From positions 1 to 49,455 of the forward strand of contig DYER01000103.1 of assembly GCA_020725605.1 (NCBI GenBank): a DNA stretch of 49,455 bases. Reading direction: 5' to 3'. The DNA comes from Ammonifex sp. GTDB taxonomy: Bacteria; Bacillota; Desulfotomaculia; Desulfotomaculales; DYER01. The notes below the pieces were generated by a model. That model was not told where the DNA came from and searched no databases. It worked only from the letters and a program-made list of their open reading frames with translations. This document shows, in pieces, positions 1-8,559 of the stretch. The position numbers were made by a program, and so were the translations under genes. How positions within the stretch are numbered: the stretch's first letter is position 1; each line of letters begins with the position of its first letter.

Positions 1-45
1 ACCCGGCTCCGGAGGCCGGCGCTCTATCCGCTGAGCTACGGGCGC
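1..45 (-). tRNA. tRNA-Arg (anticodon CCG), 5' part only
   Basis: On the minus strand the acceptor strand GCGCCCG starts at 45, followed by a D arm (GCTC/GAGC) and an anticodon stem CCGGC/GCCGG enclosing the loop CTCCGGA. Anticodon CCG reads the Arg codon CGG. The variable loop, T arm and 3' acceptor strand lie beyond the left edge. A good promoter lies about 60 bp upstream. Confidence 0.93.
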
Positions 46-110
46 ACGGGGTTTTTTCGCCCATGCCTCCTACCTATGGTCCACCGCCGGAGGCGCGTGG
101 TCGCAAACAT

Positions 111-139
111 ATTATATCTCATCTGCGGTCATCCGGCAA
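111..139 (-). promoter_or_regulatory. Sigma-70/A-type promoter for the tRNA-Arg gene
   Basis: Minus strand: -35 TTGCCG (139-134), 17-bp spacer, perfect -10 TATAAT (116-111). The predicted start is near 104, about 60 nt before the tRNA 5' end, so the leader would be removed by RNase P. Confidence 0.7.
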
Positions 140-173
140 GGGTACAATGCGACTTCCCGGTGGGCCGCCCGCA

Positions 174-1112
174 TCACCACCTGACCTCCGCCTGGACCGC
201 AGCCAGGATTTCGGCCGAACGCCTCAAGGCGGCCTCTTCCTCCTGGCTTAGGGGCGGCACCAGGACCGTCTCCCGGCCCCGGCCGGTGACGACGGCAGGC
301 AGGCTCAACGCCACGTCGCGCAGGCCGTAGGGTCCGTCCACGAGGCCCGAGACCGTGAGCACCGAGTGTTCGTCCCGCAGGACGGCCTCGCAGATACGGC
401 GCACCGCCAGGCTGATGGCCAGGTTGGTGGCACCTTTCCGGGCGATGATCTCGTAGGCGGCCCGTCGCACTTCCTCAAAGAGGGCCTGCCGGTCCGGTGG
501 GGGAAGGCCGCGCTGGCGGCAGTACTCTTCCACGCTCAGGCCCGCGATGTTGGCCCGGCTCCACACGGGAACCTCACTGTCGCCGTGCTCGCCGATGATG
601 TAGGCGTGGACGTTACGCGGGTCCACCCGGCAGTGGCGGCTCAGAGCATACCGGAACCGCGAGCTGTCCAGCACCGTACCCGAACCCATGATCTGCCGCA
701 CGGGCCAGCCGGTGATGCGCCACGCGGCGTAGGTCAGGACGTCAACCGGATTGGTCACCATCAACAGAATGGCCTCGGGGGAAACCGCGGCCAGTTGCGG
801 CAGGGCGTCCTTCAGGACCTCCACGTTGCGGGCCACCAGGTCCAGCCTGGTCTCCCCCGGACGCTGGGCCGCGCCCGCCGCGAACACAATGATTTTTGCC
901 TCCCGGCAGTCCTCGTAATCCCCGGCGTAAACTTTCACGGGCCGCACAAAGGATTCGCCGTGAGCCATGTCCATGGCCTCGCCTTCGGCCCGCGCCCGGT
1001 TAATGTCCACCAGCACCAGTTCCCGCACCAGGCCGCTCAGCATTAGAGTGTAGGCTACGGCAGCCCCGACGTAGCCCGTACCCACGACGGCCACCTTATT
1101 AGCCACGGGCAT
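174..1112 (-). CDS. ldh: L-lactate dehydrogenase
   Basis: Cytoplasmic NAD-dependent enzyme interconverting pyruvate and L-lactate. The 312-residue length fits the family. Seen: N-terminal Rossmann motif GTGYVG, the substrate-specificity loop GAAQRPGETR (Gln in the position that favours lactate over malate, where MDH has Arg), VTNPVDVLTY, and the active-site segment IGEHGDSEVPVW with the catalytic His. The ATG at 1112 follows a GGGGGAGATGAGGGG ribosome-binding region. It lies alone between the tRNA promoter and a zinc-ribbon ORF, so it is probably monocistronic. Malate dehydrogenase is the main alternative and is disfavoured by the Gln. Confidence 0.93.
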   Translation of the reverse strand: MPVANKVAVVGTGYVGAAVAYTLMLSGLVRELVLVDINRARAEGEAMDMAHGESFVRPVKVYAGDYEDCREAKIIVFAAGAAQRPGETRLDLVARNVEVLKDALPQLAAVSPEAILLMVTNPVDVLTYAAWRITGWPVRQIMGSGTVLDSSRFRYALSRHCRVDPRNVHAYIIGEHGDSEVPVWSRANIAGLSVEEYCRQRGLPPPDRQALFEEVRRAAYEIIARKGATNLAISLAVRRICEAVLRDEHSVLTVSGLVDGPYGLRDVALSLPAVVTGRGRETVLVPPLSQEEEAALRRSAEILAAVQAEVRW

Positions 1113-1157
1113 CCCCTCATCTCCCCCGCAGGGTACCTGGAAATACTTTACCCCGCA

Positions 1158-1445
1158 TCAGTGCACTTCATACTCGATCCCGTAATCGTAGCCGCAGTAA
1201 GGACACCGGTGGCAATAGGCGGGGCCTGCGGGCCGGTGATGGCGGCCGCACTCCGGGCATACCAGGCGGTCCCCGCCCCCACGGTCTTGTTCTACCGGGA
1301 GTCCCTTTTCCGTATCGTCCCGTTTCTCGCCCCGGCCCCCCACCTTCGCCCTCACCCCCGTTGGCAGGCCGTCGGCCCGGGTTACGGCCGGGCCCCGAAA
1401 ATCAGGTGTGCTCGCCTCCCCCGATGTCACACGGGCCGGTCTCAT
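1158..1445 (-). CDS. Small zinc-ribbon protein, hypothetical
   Basis: Unrecognised. The C-terminal third carries two Cys pairs, CPECGRHH and CHRCPYCGYDYG, typical of a zinc ribbon or rubredoxin-like knuckle. The N-terminal half is low-complexity, rich in Arg, Gly and Asp, and may not be translated. The start is uncertain: the ATG at 1445 has an AGGAGG about 17 nt upstream, which is too far, and the ORF overlaps the end of the interrupted ORF at 1402-1677. Only the C-terminal part is convincing as protein. Confidence 0.4.
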   Translation of the reverse strand: MRPARVTSGEASTPDFRGPAVTRADGLPTGVRAKVGGRGEKRDDTEKGLPVEQDRGGGDRLVCPECGRHHRPAGPAYCHRCPYCGYDYGIEYEVH

Positions 1446-1677
1446 GCGCTTCGGAGACTTTCTTCCTCCTGCCCCTGTTCCTCTTGGGGACGTACCACTC
1501 GCCGTCCCTGTTAATCAGTTCTTCCATCATGTCGCCGACAATGGGATAAAAGCCCCAACCTAGGGCCGTTTCTCTCCGCACCAGTCAGCTGTACTCCCGT
1601 AGCAGAAGGGGAATCTTGGTGCCCCGGATGAGCCGTACCCGCCCGGTCTCCGGGTCGTAGAGCACCCCTTTGCGCAT
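1402..1677 (-). pseudogene. Small ORF interrupted by an in-frame TGA
   Basis: From ATG 1677, behind a strong GGAGGAG site, 30 codons run to a TGA at 1587-1585 (start MRKGVLYDPETGRVRLIRG). The same frame continues open for another 60 codons to the TGA at 1404-1402, with protein-like content (for example LGWGFYPIVGDMMEELINRD and a Lys/Arg-rich tail). Either one gene of about 91 codons has a nonsense mutation, or there are two tiny genes (the second from GTG 1581 or ATG 1530), or the UGA is recoded. I did not see a convincing SECIS hairpin after the UGA. The family is not recognised. Confidence 0.4.
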
Positions 1678-1765
1678 CCCGTTCACTCCTCCCCCGGCTT
1701 GGCCCGTTCGGTGGTAAATCTCTTTCCTTACCATACCACGGGTGTTGCGCTGGCCGCAAGTATTT

Positions 1766-2326
1766 TTATAGCGCCCGCTTAAGTTGCTCCACGGCTGCGA
1801 GCGCCGCCTGCAGGCGTTCCTCCATAGAACCCCGTACGTGGACCACCCGGCGTCGCGGCACCAGGGCCCGCAGGACGAGCCTGGTGAGCCAGTCCATTTC
1901 GCGCTGGTAATCACGGCGGGTGCTGCGGAAGCCGTCCGCCACCAGGGGTATTTCGGGCGGGAGATACAGGATGAGGTCGTACTTCCGTGCTTCCCGCTCG
2001 CAGAGCCGGTAAAACCGCAGGCTCTCCCCCGCGGGGGTATCCCGGGCGTGCCAGCGCAGCCAGTGCACCAGGTTGTCCAGCACGGTGCGGTCCGCCACAA
2101 AGGACGCGTGCTCCCCCTCGGCGGCCAGCTGCGCCTCCAGACAGCGCCACTGGAAAACGGGCCACAGGTCCGGACGCCGCCGCAGGTCGGCCGGCCTCTC
2201 CAGGCCCAGGTCCGCCACCACCCGCCGGGCCTGTTCTTCTATCAGGGGGAGTCCCAGGGCCTCCGCCAGCCGGCGTGCCAGGGTGGTCTTGCCCACGCCC
2301 TGGGCCCCCGTGAGACCGATGCGCAA
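1766..2326 (-). CDS. NadR-like P-loop ATPase/kinase (AAA_28 type)
   Basis: 186-residue P-loop protein. Walker A is GAQGVGKTT at residues 8-16. A DRTVLDNLVHW segment and the stretch YDLILYLPPEIPLVADGFR resemble the nucleoside-kinase half of NadR and related AAA_28 proteins, which phosphorylate small nucleosides. No nucleotidyltransferase or HTH domain is attached, so the substrate is unknown. The start is TTG at 2326, as no ATG or GTG lies in frame nearby; it is 8 nt from the stop of the phosphoglycerate mutase upstream, suggesting co-transcription. Confidence 0.7.
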   Translation of the reverse strand: MRIGLTGAQGVGKTTLARRLAEALGLPLIEEQARRVVADLGLERPADLRRRPDLWPVFQWRCLEAQLAAEGEHASFVADRTVLDNLVHWLRWHARDTPAGESLRFYRLCEREARKYDLILYLPPEIPLVADGFRSTRRDYQREMDWLTRLVLRALVPRRRVVHVRGSMEERLQAALAAVEQLKRAL

Positions 2327-2333
2327 GGCACCA

Positions 2334-3539
2334 TCATCCCCGCAGGAAAAGCTCCATCAACCGGTGCCCTTCCTTCACAAGCCACCCGGCCCGGGCCGCC
2401 GTTCCTTCGTGGAATGCCTCTGCACCTTGCCGGGCGGTTTGGGAATCAAAGACGAGGCACGGCACCGGGTCCGACACGTGGGTACGCAGCCGCAGGGGGG
2501 TGGGATGGTCCGCCAGTACCATCACCCGGTGGGGCCCCAGGGAGGGCAGTTCCCTGAGGAGTTCGCCCAATACCTTCTCATCCACCTCTTCGATGGCCCG
2601 CACCTTGTTCTCCAGTTCCCCACGGTGGCCGGCCTCGTCGGGCGCCTCCACGTGGACGTAAACCAGGTCGCGGCCCCCCGCCAGTTCGGCCAGGGCGGCC
2701 CGGGCCTTGGCGCCGTAGTCCGTATGCAGGTTACCCGTGGCCCCGGGAACCTCCGGCACCTGCATTCCCGCACAGCGGCCGATACCCCGCACCAGGTCCA
2801 CCGCCGCCACCACACTGGCCTTGAGGCCGTAACGTGCCGTAAAGCCGGGTAGGGCCGGCCGCAGCCCCTGGCCCCAGAACCACAGGGAGTTGGCGGGACG
2901 TAAGCCCCGGGCCTCCCGCGCCCGGTTCACCGGGTGGGAACTCAAGAGGCCCACACTCCGCTCCATGAGTTCCCGCAGCACCGCACTTCCCCCGCCGCGC
3001 GGCAGGTAGTCCGCAATGGGCCGGCCCTGAATGTCGTGGGGCGGTGTCAGCTCCGTATCCGCCGGCCCACCTTTCCAGATGAGCAAGTGCCGGTAACTCA
3101 CCCCGGCGTGGAATCTGAGACCGTCCCGCCCCAGGACCCGGTTGACCTCTGCCATTAGTATGCGGGCTTCTTCCGTGGTGATTTCGTCGGCACTGTAATC
3201 CATCATTATCTTGGCCCCGTACGGCTCGTGGGCCGACAGGGTGACCAGATTGCACCGGAAGGCCACGTCGCCCTCGCTCAACGGGATTCCCTGACTGGCG
3301 GCCTCCAGGGGCGCCCGCCCGGTGTAGTACCGTCGGGGGTCGTAGCCCATGATGGCCAGGTTGGCCACGTCGCTGCCCGGGGGCATGCCCTCCGGAATGG
3401 TCCTTACCAGGCCCACCCGCCCTTGACGGGCCAGGAAATCCATATGCGGGGTGCGCGCGTACTCCAACGGCGTCTTCCCGCCCAGCTTCTCTTGCGGTTC
3501 GTCCGCCATGCCGTCCGGCACCAGAATTACGTACTTCAT
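2334..3539 (-). CDS. apgM: Cofactor-independent phosphoglycerate mutase, archaeal (ApgM) type
   Basis: Interconverts 3- and 2-phosphoglycerate in glycolysis/gluconeogenesis using metal ions (alkaline phosphatase superfamily). Start ATG 3539 has a TAGGAGGG site 10 nt upstream; a longer ORF exists but that site decides it. It gives 401 residues, normal for the family. Seen: N-terminal metal/Ser region VPDGMADEP, HVEAPDEAGHRGE, and the metal site LADHPTPLRLRTH near the C terminus. Genes like this may also be annotated as phosphonopyruvate decarboxylase-related. It is followed closely by the NadR-like gene and preceded by the RNA methyltransferase. Confidence 0.9.
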   Translation of the reverse strand: MKYVILVPDGMADEPQEKLGGKTPLEYARTPHMDFLARQGRVGLVRTIPEGMPPGSDVANLAIMGYDPRRYYTGRAPLEAASQGIPLSEGDVAFRCNLVTLSAHEPYGAKIMMDYSADEITTEEARILMAEVNRVLGRDGLRFHAGVSYRHLLIWKGGPADTELTPPHDIQGRPIADYLPRGGGSAVLRELMERSVGLLSSHPVNRAREARGLRPANSLWFWGQGLRPALPGFTARYGLKASVVAAVDLVRGIGRCAGMQVPEVPGATGNLHTDYGAKARAALAELAGGRDLVYVHVEAPDEAGHRGELENKVRAIEEVDEKVLGELLRELPSLGPHRVMVLADHPTPLRLRTHVSDPVPCLVFDSQTARQGAEAFHEGTAARAGWLVKEGHRLMELFLRG

Positions 3540-3581
3540 GGCCCGTACCCTCCTAAGGGTAAACTTCGCTGCCAGACGCAT

Positions 3582-4898
3582 CTAACCCTGCCCCGCAAAC
3601 TCCAGCAAGGCCACGCACTCCACGTGGTGCGTCTGGGGAAACATGTCCACCGGCTGCACTTCCGCAAGACGGTAACCGCGGGCCACCAGACGGCCCAGGT
3701 CCCGCGCCAGGGTCCCGGGGTGGCACGAAAGATAGACCAGGCGCGGCACCACATGGCGCGCCAGGGCCTCTAGCACCACGGGGTGACATCCACCCCGGGG
3801 CGGGTCCAGGACCACTACGTCGGGTCGGTGGCCCCGCCGCAGGAGCCGGGGAAGCACCTCCTCCGCGGCCCCCGCGAGGAAGGAAACGTGTTGCAGGCCG
3901 TTGAGGATGGCGTTCTGCCGCGCGTCGGCCGCGGCGGCGGCCAGCTTTTCCACGCCCACCACCTCCCGGGCCTTCCGCGCGAGGAACAGGGCGATGGTGC
4001 CCACCCCGCAGTAGGCGTCTAAAACCCGCTCGGTTCCGGTGAGTCGCGCGTATTCCCGGGCCCTGGAATACAGAACCGATACTTGCGCGGGGTTGACCTG
4101 ATAAAAGGACGGGGCGGAGAGGCGGAAAACCAGATCCTCCAAACGCTCCGTGATGTACCCCGGGCCAAAAAGGACCTCCACCTTACCACCGCGCCGTGCC
4201 ACGACGGTCGTTACCCCCGCCCGCTCTGCGAGCGCCTCTACCAGCCTGCCGACCGCAGGATGCCCCACGGGGCCGGCACCTTCAAGCACCACCATGGTCT
4301 CGCCCGTGACGGCCTTTCTCAGCGTGACCTCCCGCACCGCATGTAATTCGGGGTGTCGGTTCAGAGACTCCTCACAGGCGCGTGCCAGGGCCATCAGGTC
4401 GTGGTCCAGCAGGTGACATTCGAGGGGCTCCTCATGGCCGCGGGCCACCACGTGTGTGCCGGCGGCGAAGAAGCCCAGCACAAGTCTGCCCCCGCGTACC
4501 TGTACCTTGAACTCCGCCTTGTTGCGGTAGTACCATGGTCTTTCCATCCCGAGCGCGGGCAACACCCTGCACTCCGGCAGGCCGCCCAGGCGCCGCAACA
4601 CGTTGTACACCAGGCGCGTCTTGTACTCCAGCTGCCACGGGTAGCCCAGGTGCTGGAGGTGGCAGCCCCCGCAGCGCCCGAAGAAGGGACACCGGGGGCG
4701 GACGCGCCGGGGACTCCCCTCCAGGATCTCTTCCAGGCGGCCCCGGAGGTAGTTCTTCTTCCCCTCTACGGCCGTAACACGGACCCGGTCGCCGGGCACG
4801 GCCCCGGGTACGAAGACCACCATCCCATGCCACCGGCCCACCCCTTCGCCCCTGTGATTCAGGTCTCCGATTTCCAGGACCATGTGCTCCGGCACCAC
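3582..4898 (-). CDS. 23S rRNA (uracil-C5)-methyltransferase, RlmD/TrmA family
   Basis: S-adenosylmethionine-dependent m5U methyltransferase. An N-terminal TRAM-like domain (about residues 1-60) precedes the Fe-S cysteine set CPFFGRCGGCH. The SAM-binding segment VLDAYCGVGTIALFLA, motif DPPRGGC and catalytic YLSCHPGTLARDL (nucleophile Cys) follow. I prefer GTG 4898 (or the adjacent 4895) because GGGAGGGG precedes it; the frame is open to 4976. About 438 residues, as in Firmicute RlmCD/YefA proteins. Which rRNA uridine is modified cannot be told. Confidence 0.88.
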   Translation of the reverse strand: MVPEHMVLEIGDLNHRGEGVGRWHGMVVFVPGAVPGDRVRVTAVEGKKNYLRGRLEEILEGSPRRVRPRCPFFGRCGGCHLQHLGYPWQLEYKTRLVYNVLRRLGGLPECRVLPALGMERPWYYRNKAEFKVQVRGGRLVLGFFAAGTHVVARGHEEPLECHLLDHDLMALARACEESLNRHPELHAVREVTLRKAVTGETMVVLEGAGPVGHPAVGRLVEALAERAGVTTVVARRGGKVEVLFGPGYITERLEDLVFRLSAPSFYQVNPAQVSVLYSRAREYARLTGTERVLDAYCGVGTIALFLARKAREVVGVEKLAAAAADARQNAILNGLQHVSFLAGAAEEVLPRLLRRGHRPDVVVLDPPRGGCHPVVLEALARHVVPRLVYLSCHPGTLARDLGRLVARGYRLAEVQPVDMFPQTHHVECVALLEFAGQG

Positions 4899-5027
4899 GC
4901 GGAACCCCTCCCACCCACCGCCATTATAAGTCCGGTCTCCACGGGCCGCAATCGCCGCCCATCCGGAGCGCTTCAAAAAAGAAGACGAAGGGCTCTAAAC
5001 CCCTCGCCAGGCAATTTGTGGAAAACG

Positions 5028-5129
5028 TTATCGTCTTTGAGCATGAAACTTTTCCGCCGCCCCGTGTCCCGTGCGTTCCTCCGTAAGAGCTTCATGGGCC
5101 GAGGCGTCCACAAAAACGACCCGGCCCAT
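5028..5129 (-). pseudogene. Remnant of a PIN-domain (VapC-like) toxin
   Basis: A 33-residue ORF begins MGRVVFVDASA, the usual first strand and catalytic Asp of PIN ribonuclease toxins, then continues with EERTGHGAAEKFHAQ and stops; a full PIN domain needs about 130 residues. Its ATG overlaps the preceding stop as TGATG, the translational coupling common in toxin-antitoxin pairs. The rest of the domain is not found in any frame downstream to 4899. Family assignment from such a short stretch is tentative. Confidence 0.35.
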
Positions 5130-5436
5130 CACTTTTCTCCACGGAGGTACTCCCGAAAGTTCTGAACCAAATCTTTGGGCCCCTGGCGGATGCCAAGGAT
5201 ACTCACTCAGGGCCTTCGCGATGTCCTCCGGCGTTCTCTTTCCCGGTCTGGAAAGCTGCCTTTGCAAGGCCTGCAACTTCGTCCTTCTCGCCAGCAAACC
5301 ACCTTTCCAGCACGGCCCACGCGCCTAGAGTTCCCCGATCGTCGGTCCGAGCGCCACCCGTTGATATATAGCTAGACATGGCCCGCGCCCCTAGCGAATT
5401 CTTTATCCAGGGCGATGGCGTGAGCGTTTTCCTCAC
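5129..5436 (-). pseudogene. Decayed antitoxin-like gene upstream of the PIN remnant
   Basis: Protein-like segments occur in successive frames: AVLERWFAGEKDEVAGLAKA (frame ending at 5203), then RTPEDIAKALSEYP (frame of 5297-5028), then ILGIRQGPKDLVQNFREYLR ending in TGA at 5131-5129. Read together they resemble one small helical protein broken by two frameshifts, ending in the type of tail seen in antitoxins that precede PIN toxins. No intact gene is present in 4899-5436. ATG 5379 could have been the original start. Confidence 0.33.
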
Positions 5437-5700
5437 TCAGAGGACAAGGGGTTGCACGGCGACAACGGCATCATAGGGAATTCCGAGCTGCCGCAAGATG
5501 TCCTCAACCGTCTGGGGGCTCGGGGCATCCCAGTCACAGACGCCAATACCGGTTTGCGGCTCATACATGGTCCCGTTATACCTTACCCCGGAGTTGGCGG
5601 CCAGGGCCTTCCCTAGCGCCTCTTTTAGGGACTGCGCCTGCTCTGGGGTGAGCCGCGGAATACGCCCCTTCTCGGTGCAATGAATAACGTATACCTTCAT
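5437..5700 (-). CDS. Small ferredoxin-fold protein, DUF4242-like
   Basis: 87 residues from ATG 5700 (GGAGGT site 9 nt upstream). The pattern of an N-terminal strand MKVYVIHCTEKGRIP, a helix TPEQAQSLKEALGKAL, and a C-terminal LRQLGIPYDAVVAVQPLVL resembles the small DUF4242/nickel-binding alpha-beta proteins. The function is unknown. It is the last gene of the long minus-strand cluster, 14 bp after an acyl-CoA ligase. Downstream there is only decayed sequence, so the transcript probably ends near here, although I see no clear terminator hairpin. Confidence 0.72.
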   Translation of the reverse strand: MKVYVIHCTEKGRIPRLTPEQAQSLKEALGKALAANSGVRYNGTMYEPQTGIGVCDWDAPSPQTVEDILRQLGIPYDAVVAVQPLVL

Positions 5701-5714
5701 TCTGGGATACCTCC

Positions 5715-7280
5715 TCATACCTTTCTTTGATATCCAGTCCAGTAGCGATCCCGCAATTCCCGCTTCAGAACCTTCCCGTAAGCGCTCTTCGGCAGTTCGT
5801 CGACGAAATCCACCGACTTCGGCTTCTTGTAACTGGCCAAATTGTCCCTGCAAAACGATATGATTTCCTCGGCCGTAACCTCGGCTCCGGGCTTTTTCAC
5901 CACGACGGCCTTCACGGCCTCCCCCCATTCGGGATCGGGAACCCCGAAGACACACACCTCCGCCACGGCAGGATGCCGGAGAATCACCTCTTCGACCTCG
6001 CGCGGATAGATGTTGTTCCCCCCGCTTATGATCATGTCCTTGCTCCGGTCCATGATGAAGACGTAGCCGCGCTCGTTCATGTAACCCAGGTCCCCTGTAC
6101 GCAACCAACCATTCTGAACGGTTTCCTGGGTGGCCTTCGGGTCCCTCCAATACCCTTCCATTACAAGGTCTCCGTAGGCCACGATTTCCCCCATCTGGCC
6201 ACGTGGTACTTCATTACCGTGTTCGTCCACGATCTTGACCTGCACGCCCAGCCGTGGTATGCCGGCGCTGGCCAGGATCTCCTCGTCGTTCTCGTCGTGA
6301 TCCTCCGGATCCAGTGCGGTTATCGTCATCGGGCACTCCCCTTGCCCGTAGATCTGCACAAGGATCTTGCCGAAGCGACGCAGAGCGCGTTTTAGGTCTT
6401 CTACATACATGGGACCGCCACCATACACGATACGCTTCAAGCTGCTGAGGTCGTACTGTCCCCAACACTCGGCATCTACCAACCTTTTGAGCATCGTCGG
6501 AGCCAGAAATGGCAGCACGGTGACCTTTTCTGACTCTATGACCTTGAAAATTTCTTCGGCGTCGAACCTCTCCCCCGCGTATATGATATTCAGCCCACCC
6601 TTGGCCAGCACCGCCAGGGCGTAGAGGCCGCTGCCGTGGCTGAGCGGAGCAGCATGGAGCGCTATGTCATGTCGGGTAAACGGATACACATCCGCGTAAA
6701 CGTTGAGCACCATCAGGTCCAACATACGGTGATTGATCATGACGCCCTTGGGCCTGCCCGTCGTACCCGAGGTGTAGAAAAGCCATGCCACGTCCGTACC
6801 CTTCACGTCCACGAGAAACTCGCTTGTTTCAAGGCCTACCAACAGGTCTTCGTAGTAAAGCCACCCGTCCCTGCAAAAGCCAGGGTCGCCGGCCGCGATG
6901 AGGAAGGGCTTACCATCTAACTGGGAAACCGCCTGCTCGACCGAATCCAGCAGCGGAGGCGAGGAAAACACCGCCCGTGCCCCTGAATGCTCGATAATGT
7001 ACGCGAGTTCATTCGGGTGAAGGCGGAAGTTGGCGGGCACCGCGACGATTCCCGCCTTGAAGCAGGCCAAGAGGCACTCCAGAACCTCCGGGCGATTAGG
7101 CATGAATACGCACACGCACTCTCCGCGATTTATTCCTTTTCCAGTCAGGGCGCGTGCTAACTGGTTAACGCGACCGTTCAATTCGCCGTATGTTAGCTCT
7201 CGTTTGCCGTACTTTATGGCCAGCCTTTCCGGATACGCTGGGGCGATGCGTGTCAGGAGATATCCTACGTTCATGGCCAT
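5715..7280 (-). CDS. AMP-forming acyl-CoA synthetase (fatty-acid/aromatic-acid CoA ligase family)
   Basis: Activates a carboxylic acid with ATP and CoA. ATG 7280 is set by GGAGG in the preceding bases; about 521 residues. Seen: adenylation P-loop FYTSGTTGRPKGV, the YGQGE motif, the GWLRTGDLGY hinge region with DRSKDMIISGGNNIYP, and C-terminal catalytic Lys in KSAYGKVLKRELRD. All signature residues are present, so it should be active. The substrate cannot be inferred; cluster context (acyl-CoA dehydrogenase, thiolase, EtfAB) points to catabolic activation of an organic acid. It is one of three AMP-forming acyl-CoA ligases in the window, besides the PaaK-type enzyme. Confidence 0.9.
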   Translation of the reverse strand: MAMNVGYLLTRIAPAYPERLAIKYGKRELTYGELNGRVNQLARALTGKGINRGECVCVFMPNRPEVLECLLACFKAGIVAVPANFRLHPNELAYIIEHSGARAVFSSPPLLDSVEQAVSQLDGKPFLIAAGDPGFCRDGWLYYEDLLVGLETSEFLVDVKGTDVAWLFYTSGTTGRPKGVMINHRMLDLMVLNVYADVYPFTRHDIALHAAPLSHGSGLYALAVLAKGGLNIIYAGERFDAEEIFKVIESEKVTVLPFLAPTMLKRLVDAECWGQYDLSSLKRIVYGGGPMYVEDLKRALRRFGKILVQIYGQGECPMTITALDPEDHDENDEEILASAGIPRLGVQVKIVDEHGNEVPRGQMGEIVAYGDLVMEGYWRDPKATQETVQNGWLRTGDLGYMNERGYVFIMDRSKDMIISGGNNIYPREVEEVILRHPAVAEVCVFGVPDPEWGEAVKAVVVKKPGAEVTAEEIISFCRDNLASYKKPKSVDFVDELPKSAYGKVLKRELRDRYWTGYQRKV

Positions 7281-7365
7281 GCTAACATCCTCCTCGACTT
7301 GAATTCGATGATTATCTGCGCGCAAGGCAAGCGGCTCCTCATCTGTGGCACCGGGTGTTTACACC

Positions 7366-8532
7366 TCAGATACAGCAGCTGGCCAGCAGCTCGCCTAACT
7401 CTAGGATTTGGAGGTTTTCCTGCTGGCCGAGGCCGAAACAATCCGCCTCAAGGGTCATAACGCAGTACGGACACGCCGTGGTGAGTACCCGCGCTCCTCT
7501 CGCCAGGGCGTCGGACACCCGCAGCTCACCCAACCTCTGGCCTTTGGGCGTTTCGGCCCACAGGCGGCCCCCTCCGCTTCCGCAACAGTGACTCACTTCC
7601 CTGACCCACGCAAGCTCAACCAGGGGTGCGGTCAGAACGACTCCGAGGAGTTCCCGCGGAGCGTCGAACACACCGCCGTGGCGCCCGAGGTAGCAGGGGT
7701 CGTGGTAAGCCACCCTTTCCGAGAGGCGCCGGGCAAAGCCCAAGGCCCCGTGCCTCACGCGCTCCAGCAGCACCTCTGTGTAGTGGAAAACCTCGAACTC
7801 ACCGCCCAAGGCCGGATACCGGTCGCGGAAGGCGACAAAACAGTGGGGGGAAGTGGTAACGATCCTGCGCACGCCCTTGCTCTGGAAGAGCCTTATGTTC
7901 GAGAGGGCAAGCTGGCGGAACGCTTCCCCTGCCCCCACCTTGTCGGCCACGTCACCGCAGCACGATTCCTCCGTCCCTATCACACCGAAGCTTACTCCCG
8001 CGGAATCAAGCAACCGGACTACGCTCCGGGCAATGCGCTGGCTTCGCGGATCGTAGCAGGAAGTGCAGCACACAAATAACAGGTACTCCGTATCTCTCTC
8101 GAAACGCGGAAGCCGAAGGTCTCTGGCCCAGTCCAGCCGTCTGGCCCTCGGACCGGACCAGGGATTTCCGTTGGCGTACAGGCTACTGATTATCGGATCG
8201 AGGTGCTGGGGGACAAATCCCGCTTCCACGAGGATACCGCGTAGGGCACGAATGTTGGCCACGATTTCCACCCGCCGCGGACAGTGCGCCTCGCACAGGG
8301 CGCAGGTGGTGCAGGCGAAAAGCGCTTCCTCATCATCAAAGCCCTCCACACCCAATTGGGCCAGACGTTGTATCCTGCGGATGTTGAAGTAGGTACCCAG
8401 GCGGCCGCCGGCCAGCCGCCAGGGACACACGGCGGTACAGAATCCGCACTGCATGCACCAATCCAAAGTGCCGGTTCCCACAGATAGCAGAAAGTTCCGC
8501 GTCTCGGGAGATACAGGTTTGGGTTCCGCCAA
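7366..8532 (-). CDS. HdrD/GlpC-like (Fe-S)-binding oxidoreductase, partner of EtfAB
   Basis: 388 residues. Two N-terminal [4Fe-4S] motifs (CMQCGFCTAVCP and CTTCALCEAHCP) are followed by two CCG domains (CCTSCYD...ESCCGD and DPCYLG...HCCGSGGG), as in the catalytic subunit of heterodisulfide reductase, GlpC and LutA-type proteins. No membrane segment is visible, unlike the fused membrane ETF-oxidising DUF224 proteins of syntrophs. It lies directly after etfAB, so the likely role is to take electrons from reduced ETF toward quinone, a disulfide or a membrane partner. Start TTG 8532 follows GGGGAGG with 8-nt spacing. Confidence 0.87.
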   Translation of the reverse strand: MAEPKPVSPETRNFLLSVGTGTLDWCMQCGFCTAVCPWRLAGGRLGTYFNIRRIQRLAQLGVEGFDDEEALFACTTCALCEAHCPRRVEIVANIRALRGILVEAGFVPQHLDPIISSLYANGNPWSGPRARRLDWARDLRLPRFERDTEYLLFVCCTSCYDPRSQRIARSVVRLLDSAGVSFGVIGTEESCCGDVADKVGAGEAFRQLALSNIRLFQSKGVRRIVTTSPHCFVAFRDRYPALGGEFEVFHYTEVLLERVRHGALGFARRLSERVAYHDPCYLGRHGGVFDAPRELLGVVLTAPLVELAWVREVSHCCGSGGGRLWAETPKGQRLGELRVSDALARGARVLTTACPYCVMTLEADCFGLGQQENLQILELGELLASCCI

Positions 8533-8559
8533 ATTACCGGCCTCCCCGAAAAGTAAGCT

